From the IMG/VR virus record IMGVR_UViG_3300020583_000028, positions 1 to 36,047 of that record: a DNA stretch of 36,047 nt. The stretch is one strand, 5' to 3'. Positions 6,986 through 15,175 of the stretch are shown here, piece after piece. The position numbers were made by a program, and so were the translations under genes. This stretch comes from a virus. Positions within the stretch are counted from its first letter, which is position 1; each line of letters begins with the position of its first letter. The notes below the pieces were generated by a model. That model did not search any database. It worked only from the letters and a program-made list of their open reading frames with translations, and was not told the origin of the DNA.

Positions 6986-9574
6986 ATGCGAAAATTTTTC
7001 GGTGTCGCCCTGGCGGTCGCCGGGGCGTTTCTTTTTGTTCCCGCTGCGCACGCCCAATTCACCACCGTGACGGCCACGGTAAAGGATCCCAACGGCATTC
7101 CTTACGTTGGCGGAACTATGAGCGCGGTTCTCGTCCCCGGTTCGCCCGGAGGCTACACCTTGAACGGCGCGCCGTATTCCGGGCGTGTCGGGCCAGTCAC
7201 ACTCGATGGGACCGGGAAATTTATCGCCAATTTTGGGGATGTGACGCTGATTTCGCCGGGCAGCCCGCAATGGCTGATCACGATCAATTCAAATCAAGGA
7301 GGGATCGAGCCTCCCCTGGGCACTGGTGGGCAGACGTTTGTTTTCACAAGCACAGGGACCACAATCAGCGGAAGCTCTCCCGTGGATATCAGCGCTTCGC
7401 TGAACGCCCTGGCTCCAAAACTGACGAATTTCGCTGGCAGCGGGTCGGGCACCGTCACCAGTATTACGGCGACCAGTCCCGTCGTTGTCACTCCCAGTCC
7501 GCTTGTCGCCACCGGAGTAATCTCCTGCCCCACGTGCAATACCAGTTCGGCCACGATCGCCGGCACGATTGCGGTCAATCAGGTAGCCTTCGGCACTGCG
7601 CCGAACACCATCGGAGGATCGGCTAATTTAACCTATACCACCGGCACGCAGTTCTTAGAACTGCTGAGCACGACTGGAAGTGGTTCCTTTCTCGGTTTGC
7701 CTGCTGCTTTCCATATAAATGACGGAGCAGCCCCTACATGGAATATAGCATTAACTAAGACTGGAGCCCCCGCCGGTGCTGCAATGACATTGGGTGCAGA
7801 TGCCAGCGGTAATGGATTTGTTACCAATACGGGGGATGGCACTCTTAACACCGCGAGTCAGATGGAATTCGAGGTAAATGGAGACCTATTTCTAACTGCG
7901 GCAACAGTAGCGGGAGAAACGCTTACTCTTCTTCATGGTGGGGGCGCAAGTCTCGCCAATGCGCCGTTCACGATAGGTAGCAACTTCAACTATACAGACG
8001 TAGCGGGAACGCAAAATTTAATACTCGGTACTGGCGTCAACGGGAATTTAGATATCCGCGTTTCCTCGGCCGCAACGCACTTTATCGGCCCAACCGTAGT
8101 AGGCGCTGACACTATGGATTTCCAGGTTCATAGCGTGCCCCTGATCAGCGCAACCACCACGAACGGCACAACCGATCAATCCGTGAGTGTGCTGCAACAG
8201 CAGGCCGGTGCGGGAAATTTCGTTTTTACTTCCGATTTGATAACGGCAAACGGGGCGACATCCGGGGCCGCTACGATTACTTTCCCCGCAGTAGCGGGAA
8301 CTATCACAAATCCAATCGTATTCAGCAACGCGATTCAGAGCTTGAGTAACATATCAACCGGCCCGGATGGCGTGCATCCTGGGAACGTCTCATTTGTAGG
8401 CAATACCACGGCTGTAACGCCAGCGGCGAACACGTTCAACATCATGGGTCCGTCCACAGCGGCGTTCACGGCCTACGCCCTTCAGTTTTCGAGCACCGCG
8501 CCCACCACTGGGCAGTGCATGGTGATCGGAACGGTTTCCGCAGCCGTAGCTCCCGTGAATTTCCAAGCGTGCACTTCAGGAGCGGCATTATCCGCAATCA
8601 CGGCGGCGACGGGATCAAACACCATCGCGAACGGGAACAATCCGCAAACGTGGAACTGGGCGCAAACCACCGATGCGCAGGATGGGATGGCGTTTGGGGA
8701 GACCTCGGCAGCCACAGGCGGCACACTGACTGGCTTCCTGGCAAATCAGGCGTTGCACTCCATCTCCACACTGACTGCATCCACGGAAACGCCGCTGGAA
8801 ATTGTTCAAGGTTCTGTGACGGGCACAGTGGCTTTTCCGGCCTTCCAGATTGAAACCACCTGGAACAATGCGGGACTGACCGGCCAAGGGATCGTGTTTA
8901 ATGTCACGAACACGGCGTCCGCGGCTGGATCTTTGCTCTTGAATTTGCTGGTGGGTGGTGCAACGCAGTTCAGCGTCAATAAAAATGGTCAAATTTTGGT
9001 GCCAAATGGCACGTTAGCTGCGCCATCGTACGCGTTTTCTACGAATGCCGGTACGGGATTTTCTTACAGTACCGTTGGACCTTCCATCGTCCAAACTTTC
9101 GGCGGGACGGCTAACGCAGCTTTTAATAACAACGTCGGTTTCAATTTGATAGGTGCAAGTTATTTTGGATGGGCCGCATCAACTGATCCTACCATAAATT
9201 GTGATACCTGTTTCGAACGAGTTTCCGCAGCGGTTGCAGCGTTGGGTGGATACGGCACTAAAACTGGCACATTACAGCTCGCTTCGATTATGTCCCTTGG
9301 CACGAAATTCACGGCCGTAGGCTGCACGAATAGCGCAACCCTTGGCGGCGCTACCGCAGGTCAATTCACAAGCGGAACGACAGGCGCATGCACCGTTACC
9401 ATTACAATGGGAAATTCTGTGACAGCCCCAAATGGATGGGCATGCTGGGCTTCTGATCAAACGACCCCTGGAAATATATACGACCAGAAAACTGGCGGCT
9501 CGACAACTACAGCCGTACTTTCAGGAACTACAGCTTCAGGTGATGTGATCAGTTTTGGCTGTGTCGGCTACTAA
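6986..9574 (+). CDS. large secreted fibre/receptor-binding-like protein, 862 aa
   Basis: Start ATG at 6986 behind GGAGG. Residues 1-24 form a Sec signal peptide (MRKFFGVALAVAG... with a PAAHAQ cleavage site). Residues 25-130 resemble a small beta domain (TVTATVKDPNGIPY...). Around 150-190 is a GSGTVTSITATSP...ISCPTCNTSSA unit, a style I know from tail-fibre-like and surface proteins of soil bacteria. The centre is long, repetitive and Ser/Thr/Gly-rich. The last 110 residues are a compact domain with paired Cys and the sequence GWACWASDQTT...GDVISFGCVGY, a common C-terminal cap of phage and bacterial fibres. Probable receptor-binding or adhesion role. The coexistence of a signal peptide with virion genes is unusual: either it assembles from the periplasm or it is a host-derived surface protein. 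Confidence 0.65.
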   Translation: MRKFFGVALAVAGAFLFVPAAHAQFTTVTATVKDPNGIPYVGGTMSAVLVPGSPGGYTLNGAPYSGRVGPVTLDGTGKFIANFGDVTLISPGSPQWLITINSNQGGIEPPLGTGGQTFVFTSTGTTISGSSPVDISASLNALAPKLTNFAGSGSGTVTSITATSPVVVTPSPLVATGVISCPTCNTSSATIAGTIAVNQVAFGTAPNTIGGSANLTYTTGTQFLELLSTTGSGSFLGLPAAFHINDGAAPTWNIALTKTGAPAGAAMTLGADASGNGFVTNTGDGTLNTASQMEFEVNGDLFLTAATVAGETLTLLHGGGASLANAPFTIGSNFNYTDVAGTQNLILGTGVNGNLDIRVSSAATHFIGPTVVGADTMDFQVHSVPLISATTTNGTTDQSVSVLQQQAGAGNFVFTSDLITANGATSGAATITFPAVAGTITNPIVFSNAIQSLSNISTGPDGVHPGNVSFVGNTTAVTPAANTFNIMGPSTAAFTAYALQFSSTAPTTGQCMVIGTVSAAVAPVNFQACTSGAALSAITAATGSNTIANGNNPQTWNWAQTTDAQDGMAFGETSAATGGTLTGFLANQALHSISTLTASTETPLEIVQGSVTGTVAFPAFQIETTWNNAGLTGQGIVFNVTNTASAAGSLLLNLLVGGATQFSVNKNGQILVPNGTLAAPSYAFSTNAGTGFSYSTVGPSIVQTFGGTANAAFNNNVGFNLIGASYFGWAASTDPTINCDTCFERVSAAVAALGGYGTKTGTLQLASIMSLGTKFTAVGCTNSATLGGATAGQFTSGTTGACTVTITMGNSVTAPNGWACWASDQTTPGNIYDQKTGGSTTTAVLSGTTASGDVISFGCVGY

Positions 9575-11630
9575 ATTGAACAAAACATTCATATTTTGGG
9601 CCTTCATTTGCTACATTGGATTACCAATTTTAATATCCGCACAGTCTCCCACGCTTGGGCAGACCGTGCCACCAGCCGTCAAACAAGGTCAGACATTCAT
9701 CTTCACTTGCACGGCGAATTGTTCTGGAGTTGTCTGGTCTTGCACAACCGTCGGGGGATGTAAGGGATCGATCAATTCTTTCACAGGCGTTTATACTGCC
9801 CCCGCATCAATCCACACTCAGAATCCCGATGGCGGTTGTCAGTTGCTTCCAAACGATCATATTTACAATATTCGCGCCGACTCCATGAACGTGAACGCAA
9901 ACTCCTCCACATGGATTGCCCAAGACGCTTTTGGTCATTTAATCGTAAGTAATGCCATCCCTGTAAACTTTGCAGACGTTTCGACTCCTACAACATCCAT
10001 GAAGTTCATAAACAACCAGTTGTCGAATGGCAACTTTCAGTTTCCGTTGACTCCAAAAGGGCAAATGGAGCAAGGCTGGGATCCGAACGCTCTTGGGGAT
10101 CATCACATGGTGACGATTAATCCCACGACTTGTCATTTCAACTCGATCTACTACTACAACCCATCCGGGGACACTTGCTCTAGCGGAACCTGTAATTCTC
10201 ATGCCGGCGAACAGTACGATGCCGCGAGTTACGCCCTCAGTTCACCAGTCACCACAAATGGCACGACAAATGCCGCAGGAATGTGGCTAGAAGCTCTAAT
10301 GACTCATTTCCAAGAATGGCAAAACGCGGTCAATGGCGGGGGAGAAATAACCCACGCAGGACAAATCACCATGAGAGGGGCGGCACTTGGGAATAACACC
10401 TTTCTATGGCCTGCCACTGATGCAAATTTCAGCGGATCTGGTTCTATCCCCTTCGGCGCAAGAGTTCGGCTGAAGTCCACTTTCAACATTTCCGGGTTCT
10501 CTGTGCCAGCTCAGAAACTCCTTTTACAGCTTCAGCACTATGGAGCCTTTGTCGATGATACGGGATCGGATTGGAACATCCGCATTGATGGTGGGAAACT
10601 GCCCTACGCTTACCAATCAGCTTTAAGCGAGATTTCGGCAGCAAACATCGTCAACAGTAACTTTGAGTTCGTGGACGAAGCCGGCCTGGAAGTGTCGGCT
10701 ACTAGTGGTGCCACGACAAACTCAGAAACTGTCTGCGCCACGAATGGGTCCGGCTCAAGCTGCATCAATGTGATTCCTACAGGCGTGACCGTTGGTGTGC
10801 CGCAGAATGAACTAGACATCCAAGCAGGAATGGGAGCACAGCAACTCGCCGCTTTTGTCAACGGCGCATCGAATGCTTCCCTTACTTGGACGATGAGTCC
10901 GACAATTGGAACGCTGACGAGCGGAGGGCTTTACACTCCACCGGCGACTGTCTCCATCAATACAGCTACACAGGTCACGGCCACAAGCGTTGCCGATAAC
11001 ACCGTGTCAGCGACATTCAGTTTGGTGGTAATCCAGCAAGGCGCAATTCGGCTGCAAATGGGCGGCCCGTGTGGGAGTGGACTCACAATCACCTATCCAG
11101 TCACTCCGTTCAACTGCGTCACCACTGGATTTACAGATAGTCACGGCAATATTTGGCAAGCCAAAACTGCAGACAATGGGAGCGGAGAACTGGATTGCGG
11201 CGCAGGCATACCTCCGTGGCCGAATACGACAGACATCGGGCTTTATGAGATTCCGTCCTCGGCGGACACTGGCGATCTGATCTTCACATTTCTTGTTCCG
11301 AACGGAATTTATTCGGTCACAGCAAAGATGGCATTTCATTGCTCGTATGACGATGTAGTGGGACAGAATAATTTCAGTTTAGAAACTCAGGGAACGATCC
11401 CATTCGATCGATTCGATCCCGTATCTGATGCGGGCGGGGCTCTCTTGCCGGTGGATTATGTTTTCTCAGCGGTTGTTTTAGACAATCATCTTTATGTCGC
11501 CGTGCGCTATCACAAAGGTTCGGTGGGCAGCATACTTTCAGCGTTGCAAATAGTTCAAACATCATCCATCGTTCCATCATCTGGCTTATATTCAGGCGTA
11601 ACATTTTCTCCCGGAGTGACGATTCAATGA
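9555..11630 (+). CDS. secreted Ig-like domain protein, 691 aa
   Basis: The frame starts within the end of the previous gene. TTG at 9555 is favoured by AGGTGA ten bases upstream; GTG at 9561 or TTG at 9576 (one base past the upstream stop) are alternatives. All give a signal peptide (NKTFIFWAFICYIGLPILISAQ region). The N-terminal domain holds Cys pairs and a TGVYTAP strand. The centre (about 170-420) resembles a lectin-like or laminin-G-like beta sandwich with many aromatic and polar strands. Residues 420-500 form an Ig-like domain containing LTSGGLYTPPATV, a hallmark of acidobacterial surface proteins. The C-terminal 190 residues are another beta domain with AVVLDNHLYVAVRYHKG. Likely carbohydrate binding at the cell surface; enzymatic motifs not recognised. 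Confidence 0.65.
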   Translation: MAVSATKLNKTFIFWAFICYIGLPILISAQSPTLGQTVPPAVKQGQTFIFTCTANCSGVVWSCTTVGGCKGSINSFTGVYTAPASIHTQNPDGGCQLLPNDHIYNIRADSMNVNANSSTWIAQDAFGHLIVSNAIPVNFADVSTPTTSMKFINNQLSNGNFQFPLTPKGQMEQGWDPNALGDHHMVTINPTTCHFNSIYYYNPSGDTCSSGTCNSHAGEQYDAASYALSSPVTTNGTTNAAGMWLEALMTHFQEWQNAVNGGGEITHAGQITMRGAALGNNTFLWPATDANFSGSGSIPFGARVRLKSTFNISGFSVPAQKLLLQLQHYGAFVDDTGSDWNIRIDGGKLPYAYQSALSEISAANIVNSNFEFVDEAGLEVSATSGATTNSETVCATNGSGSSCINVIPTGVTVGVPQNELDIQAGMGAQQLAAFVNGASNASLTWTMSPTIGTLTSGGLYTPPATVSINTATQVTATSVADNTVSATFSLVVIQQGAIRLQMGGPCGSGLTITYPVTPFNCVTTGFTDSHGNIWQAKTADNGSGELDCGAGIPPWPNTTDIGLYEIPSSADTGDLIFTFLVPNGIYSVTAKMAFHCSYDDVVGQNNFSLETQGTIPFDRFDPVSDAGGALLPVDYVFSAVVLDNHLYVAVRYHKGSVGSILSALQIVQTSSIVPSSGLYSGVTFSPGVTIQ

Positions 11631-11683
11631 GCGTGAAGGGAAAGTTTTGTCGAAAAGATTAAGCCCGGCCCAAGGAAACCAAC

Positions 11684-11926
11684 ATGGCTTGCGCCATCAA
11701 AAACACGGATCACACTCCCTGCGGCAATCCGCCCACGCACCATTGGGGCACCGTGGAATTTTGTTGCAACCACTTCGATAAATTCGTAGCGACACTGTTT
11801 GAAACGAAAGGCGGGATCGATGAAAGACGGCACATTGAAATCGTGGAAGAATACAATCGGCGCACTGGTCGCACTTCCGTGATCCCGGGCGCCGATTGCG
11901 AGTCCGAGAAAAAGCGCGAGCCATGA
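11684..11926 (+). CDS. small Cys/His-rich protein, 80 aa
   Basis: ATG at 11684 with AAGGA nine bases upstream. The N-terminal half carries Cys and His in a zinc-finger-like order (MACAIKN...CGNP.THHW...FCCNHFD), reminiscent of small treble-clef or HNH-less zinc proteins. The C-terminal half is helical and charged with a potentially free Cys. Its stop overlaps the next start (ATGA). Function unknown; the coupling to a membrane coiled-coil protein places it at the boundary between the fibre and the lysis groups. Confidence 0.65.
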   Translation: MACAIKNTDHTPCGNPPTHHWGTVEFCCNHFDKFVATLFETKGGIDERRHIEIVEEYNRRTGRTSVIPGADCESEKKREP

Positions 11927-12204
11927 TCGGATTCCTGTGGGCGGTGATTGGAGCGGTGTTCGGGGCGGGCGTGGCCTACGCCACGATGCGGAACGACGCC
12001 GCCAAGGAGCGCGAAAACCGGGAACGCGAGGATTCCCTAATTCGCAAGGATTTGAACGGCCTGGGAGCGAAAATGCGACTAGACGAAGGCCGGGCCGAAC
12101 GCCGCTGGAAACACATGATCGCCACGCAGATCGAAACCTCTCCCACGCTGCGCGAAGCCAAGATTCACGCTAAACTTTTGCGCGAAGATGCTTGGCGCGA
12201 TTAG
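11923..12204 (+). CDS. N-terminal membrane anchor with charged helix, spanin-like, 93 aa
   Basis: ATG at 11923 overlaps the upstream TGA (ATGA), so a longer frame from 11896 is not needed. Residues 2-22 are one hydrophobic span (IGFLWAVIGAVFGAGVAYA). Residues 25-93 are a highly charged helix (KERENREREDSLIRKD, RAERRWKHM), likely a coiled coil. This topology fits an inner-membrane spanin subunit or a structural membrane protein linking membrane and capsid. Its end overlaps by four bases with the opposing gene at 12201. Confidence 0.65.
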   Translation: MIGFLWAVIGAVFGAGVAYATMRNDAAKERENREREDSLIRKDLNGLGAKMRLDEGRAERRWKHMIATQIETSPTLREAKIHAKLLREDAWRD

Positions 12205-12656
12205 GAAATCAGATCATCTTTTTGTGCGGCTACGATTCGAGCAACGGTTATTCCAGGCGTTTGTGCGGCATACGGTGCCATAAATTTAATAAGTTTTTCG
12301 ATGATAATCAGACGGGCACCTTTTCGCTTGAGGAGAACTTGTCGGAATTGCTTAAGATGACTCAAATTCGCTTCCATCAAAAATGGACGCTTGCCGTTTT
12401 TGAGGGTAATCCGTTGAGGCAAGGTGGGGAATCCCGGCAAAAGCATCTGTTTTTGCGAGGGAGTGTGCTGACGACGGCGATTCAACAACCAAACAAAACG
12501 CTCAATGATCAGTGGTCGCTTGAGTTGATCCACGAGCACGGACTCGGAATCATAAACTCTTTCCGCAATCTTGGAGATAGAAACTCCGGATTCGGCAAGC
12601 ATCAAGGCCGTTTCGAGAGTAATTTCCAGTTCGCGCTTAAGGGCAGCATTGAGCAT
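12201..12656 (-). CDS. leftward putative DNA-binding regulator inside the rightward block, 151 aa
   Basis: A 151-residue protein on the opposite strand to all its neighbours. A possible helix-turn-helix lies at residues 24-48 (GVSISKIAERVYDSESVLVDQL); the C-terminal half is basic and helical, with GKRPFLMEANLSHLKQFRQ and a closing ITVARIVAAQK. I prefer it to the overlapping rightward frame at 12192-12710, whose composition is poor. A promoter with 17-base spacing ends about eight bases before the ATG, so the message may be nearly leaderless. The promoter lies inside a 10-bp inverted repeat, suggesting self-regulation. It may be a recently acquired or lysogeny-type switch gene. Confidence 0.65.
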   Translation of the reverse strand: MLNAALKRELEITLETALMLAESGVSISKIAERVYDSESVLVDQLKRPLIIERFVWLLNRRRQHTPSQKQMLLPGFPTLPQRITLKNGKRPFLMEANLSHLKQFRQVLLKRKGARLIIIEKLIKFMAPYAAQTPGITVARIVAAQKDDLIS

Positions 12657-12662
12657 TTTAGA

Positions 12663-12721
12663 GACTTTGGATACTACGCGATGACATTAGGTTTTGCAAC
12701 CATCGAATAGCATCCAAAGTC
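12663..12721 (-). promoter_or_regulatory. promoter of the leftward regulator framed by an inverted repeat
   Basis: On the minus strand TTGCAA (12694-12699), 17 bases, then TAGTAT (12671-12676). A perfect 10-bp inverted repeat, GACTTTGGAT at 12663-12672 and ATCCAAAGTC at 12712-12721, encloses the promoter with the inner arm overlapping the -10 hexamer. This is the layout of an operator pair for autoregulation by the 151-residue protein. Confidence 0.55.
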
Positions 12722-12761
12722 GGGAAAAGATCTGCACGTCGCCGATTTCTTGGAGGAATTG

Positions 12762-13187
12762 ATGCACAAAGGACACATGATTTTTGCGTTGCTGTTTTTT
12801 CTGATCGGTTGCGGGCTGCACACGCTGGCGCAGATTGACGCCATCGCGCGGGCCAAGAACACCACCATCAGTTCCCGCATAGAAATACTGACGGCGCGCT
12901 GGCAAACGATCCTGATCCGCACGGCTTGGTCCGTGGCTCTCTTTACGCTGTGGCTGCAAGGGCAGCTCGTGGCCGTGATGACGGCGGCCAAGATTCCCGT
13001 GCCGGACATGGTTTCCGGCATTCTGGATTTGCACGTGGGCGGCGCCGTGGCCTTCATGGCCGGATACGCCTTTGACAGCGCCCTGGCCTTCGCGCCCTGG
13101 CTGAAAAACACCATTCCCCCGCCCATCGATTTCCAGAACGGCGCTTCCACAGCCCCGTCGGTTGACACTTCCAAACCGAAAGGGTAG
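12762..13187 (+). CDS. multi-span membrane protein, holin-like, 141 aa
   Basis: ATG at 12762 chosen because GGAGG sits five bases upstream; a TTG at 12750 would put the ribosome site inside the gene. Hydrophobic spans at about 4-24 (MIFALLFFLIGCGLHTLA), 48-70 (TILIRTAWSVALFTLWLQG) and 88-110 (GGAVAFMAGYAFDSALAFA) give three helices, with a polar Pro-rich C-terminus. Size and topology fit a class I holin, and it lies upstream of two peptidoglycan hydrolases. It may instead be a virion membrane protein. Confidence 0.65.
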   Translation: MHKGHMIFALLFFLIGCGLHTLAQIDAIARAKNTTISSRIEILTARWQTILIRTAWSVALFTLWLQGQLVAVMTAAKIPVPDMVSGILDLHVGGAVAFMAGYAFDSALAFAPWLKNTIPPPIDFQNGASTAPSVDTSKPKG

Positions 13188-13190
13188 AAA
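13162..13190 (+). promoter_or_regulatory. sigma70-type promoter candidate
   Basis: TTGACA (13162-13167), 17 bases, TAGAAA (13185-13190). It overlaps the 3' end of the holin-like gene and would start a message near 13197 for the genes from 13329 onward, passing through the family B repeat pair. It could give the lysis and entry genes their own transcript. Confidence 0.5.
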
Positions 13191-13192
13191 AT

Positions 13193-13317
13193 CAGTGGCT
13201 AGTGGCGAGCGGCTAGAAAAAACCGAGTACAGCATGGGAAGCTTGCAAGGGACGCCAAACGTAACGTACGGGGAAACGGTTTTGCTGGCCACTCATCACT
13301 AGCCACTAGCCACTGAG
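13193..13317. repeat. gene-boundary repeat, family B (CTAGTGG type), inverted pair
   Basis: Left arm 13193-13216 is built of AGTGGCTAGTGGC-like units; right arm 13287-13317 is the complementary CTAGCCACTAGCCACT. About 70 bases of unique sequence without a convincing gene lie between. The right arm ends 11 bases before the ATG at 13329 and includes a GAGG that may serve as ribosome site. Confidence 0.75.
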
Positions 13318-13328
13318 GTTTTCCAAAA

Positions 13329-13541
13329 ATGCCTGAGCCTACTTATTTCCAAGACGCGCTGCGCGACATCGGCATGATTCTCCGCGCGGTGGACAAAACG
13401 GCCACGCCGGGAGAAAAGATCGTGCGCATCGCTTGGGTGATCGGAAACCTGCCCGAAGCGCTGCGCGAAACCGTGGTAAGCGAGGCGCAGAACCGCGTAG
13501 CGATCGGCTGGGCGGCGGGACGGAAACCTACGGATTGGTGA
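13329..13541 (+). CDS. small helical protein, 70 aa
   Basis: Short gene bracketed by a family B array upstream and a family A array downstream. The protein is amphipathic and helical (DALRDIGMILRAVDKT, IVRIAWVIGNLPEALRETVV) without a signal peptide or membrane span. I do not recognise the family. Being flanked by different repeat families on each side makes it one of several cassette-like small genes here. Confidence 0.6.
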   Translation: MPEPTYFQDALRDIGMILRAVDKTATPGEKIVRIAWVIGNLPEALRETVVSEAQNRVAIGWAAGRKPTDW

Positions 13542-13543
13542 TT

Positions 13544-13612
13544 TCTGGAGATTGGAGAATCGAGGTTTGAGGTTTGATTCGATCCAACTTCTAACCTCCG
13601 ACATCAAACTTC
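13544..13612. repeat. gene-boundary repeat, family A, hairpin
   Basis: GGAGATTGGAGAATCGAGGTTTGAGG units followed by complementary CCAACTTCTAACCTCC units, centre TTCGATCC. It fills the space between the small helical gene and the glycosyltransferase and runs right up to the ATG at 13613, with no separate ribosome site. Confidence 0.75.
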
Positions 13613-14416
13613 ATGCGCAAGACTTTATGGACTTTGAACATCGGGAACTATGCTCCGGAACTGTGCGAGCTTACCTATCCTCTGCTTCTGGGATACGCGA
13701 GGAAAATCGGCGCGGATTTTCAGATCATCAACGAGCGGCGCTTTCCCGAGGCTCCCATCACCTACGAAAAGCTACAAATTTTCTATTTGGGCAGGGCCAA
13801 CGATTGGAACATTTATATCGATTCCGATGCCGTCATTTCGCCAGATATGCTGGACATTACAGAACGCATGCCCAAAAACACCGTAGCGCACTATTCCACG
13901 GATCACGCGTCAAACCGTTGGAAATACGATCAGTTTTTTCGCCGGGATGGCCGGGATATCGGCTCTTGCAATTGGTTCGCGGCGGCTTCGGACTGGTGCA
14001 TCGATCTGTGGCGTCCGCTCGAAGATTTATCTTTCGATCAAGCGCGCGACAATATCCTCCCAACTATGAAGGAACGCAAATCCGGCATCACGCGCGATCA
14101 TCTGATCGACGATTACGTGCTTTCGCGCAACATTGCGCGCTTCGGGCTGAAGGTGAAAACGATGCTGCAAATTCAAACCGAGGATGGAGATCGTGGCTTG
14201 TACGCTTTTCACCGGCACACCGTCACTATGGCCGACAAAATAAGGGAAACGCGCGATGGGATTAAAGTGATGGAAATCGGGAACGTGGACGAGTACAGGC
14301 AAATAAAGGGCCGCAAGCTGAGCGAATGGCTCTTGGAATACGGAACGAATCGCCAGAGTCCAGAAGTTCAGGGCTTGGTGATGGCAAATGACAAGTACGA
14401 GAAGGCGACTCCCTGA
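13613..14416 (+). CDS. GT-A type glycosyltransferase-like protein, 267 aa
   Basis: Residues 20-82 contain the features of a GT-A fold: YPLLLGYARKIGADFQIIN, a short IT-YEKLQIFYL segment and WNIYIDSDAVISPDM, whose DSD (residues 70-72) matches the metal- and nucleotide-sugar-binding DxD motif. Later sections include SCNWFAAASDWCIDLW and a conserved-looking DDYVLSRNIA. No signal or membrane span, so it acts in the cytoplasm. A virus can use such an enzyme to glycosylate its own virion or to alter the host surface. It sits before the lysis enzymes. The nearest named family (GT8- or GT32-like) cannot be fixed by eye. Confidence 0.65.
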   Translation: MRKTLWTLNIGNYAPELCELTYPLLLGYARKIGADFQIINERRFPEAPITYEKLQIFYLGRANDWNIYIDSDAVISPDMLDITERMPKNTVAHYSTDHASNRWKYDQFFRRDGRDIGSCNWFAAASDWCIDLWRPLEDLSFDQARDNILPTMKERKSGITRDHLIDDYVLSRNIARFGLKVKTMLQIQTEDGDRGLYAFHRHTVTMADKIRETRDGIKVMEIGNVDEYRQIKGRKLSEWLLEYGTNRQSPEVQGLVMANDKYEKATP

Positions 14417-14631
14417 TGCCCGTGTCCCTCACTGTTGACAAGCTGGAAGCGGACGGCACGATTCGCGTGCGGCATACTTTCTTCGGTGACACAATCGAGG
14501 AATGCGAACGGCTGCGCGATCAGCACGGCAGCGGTTGCCAGGCGTTCGGCCCGGCGCTCGATCGCGACATGGTGATCGAGGAAGAGGAAGAAATCGACGA
14601 AATCCCGGAGTGGTCCGACGATGACGAGTAG
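14416..14631 (+). CDS. small acidic-tailed protein, 71 aa
   Basis: The ATG overlaps the glycosyltransferase stop (TGATG). Residues 1-45 look like a small beta domain (VSLTVDKLEADGTIRVRHTFFG); residues 52-71 are almost continuous Glu/Asp. Its 3' end overlaps the start of the transglycosylase by 11 bases. Unknown function; an acidic tail could mimic DNA or chaperone a basic partner, but that is speculation. Confidence 0.65.
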   Translation: MPVSLTVDKLEADGTIRVRHTFFGDTIEECERLRDQHGSGCQAFGPALDRDMVIEEEEEIDEIPEWSDDDE

Positions 14632-15166
14632 TGACATTTCGGCTTTGATTCTTTCCACGGCGACGGCCTATGGCGTCGATCCGCGGCTGGCGCTGGAAGT
14701 AGCCATGCAGGAATCTGGCTTGGACAATTCGCGCATCAGTTCCGCCGGGGCCATCGGTATTTTTCAGCTTGAACCCGCGACGGCCGCCGACCTGGGCGTC
14801 GATCCCACCGATCCCACGCAAAACATTCAGGGCGGCGTGCACTACCTCTCCCAAATGCTCTCTAGATACTCCGGGAACGTGAAGGAAGCCCTGGGCGCTT
14901 ACAATTGGGGTCCGGGGAACATGGACGCGGCCATCGCCGCGCACGGCGCCGCCTGGATCGTCTACGCGCCCCTGGAGACGCAGGATTACATCCAGACGAT
15001 CATGGGAAACATCGGCAGCCAATACACAGTGAGCGTGGGCAATCCACTACCGCTTCCCGGAGTACCCTCGACGCCAGGCGCGCCGTCTGGATGGTCGGTG
15101 GGCACGGCCTTCTGGATCGGCGGGGCGATCCTGGCCGGATGGTTTTTATTCAGTCTTTTGGAATGA
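14621..15166 (+). CDS. SLT-type lytic transglycosylase with C-terminal membrane anchor, 181 aa
   Basis: Cleaves peptidoglycan glycan strands by transglycosylation. All landmarks of the lysozyme-like SLT domain are visible: catalytic Glu31 in AMQESGLDN, the GAIGIFQLEPATAADLG motif (about 43-60), NIQGGVHYLSQML (about 68-81) and ALGAYNWGPGNM (about 90-101). After a Pro-rich linker a single hydrophobic span (AFWIGGAILAGWFLFSLL) closes the protein. A membrane-anchored transglycosylase is the design of the PRD1 virion enzyme used for DNA entry, so I infer a virion-associated entry role rather than lysis. Confidence 0.88.
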   Translation: MTSSDISALILSTATAYGVDPRLALEVAMQESGLDNSRISSAGAIGIFQLEPATAADLGVDPTDPTQNIQGGVHYLSQMLSRYSGNVKEALGAYNWGPGNMDAAIAAHGAAWIVYAPLETQDYIQTIMGNIGSQYTVSVGNPLPLPGVPSTPGAPSGWSVGTAFWIGGAILAGWFLFSLLE

Positions 15167-15175
15167 GTTTTTCCG

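Noticed and set aside
12192-12710. Rightward 172-residue frame opposite the leftward regulator
   Set aside because: The leftward frame has a promoter, an HTH-like segment and better composition; the rightward one is a mirror frame.
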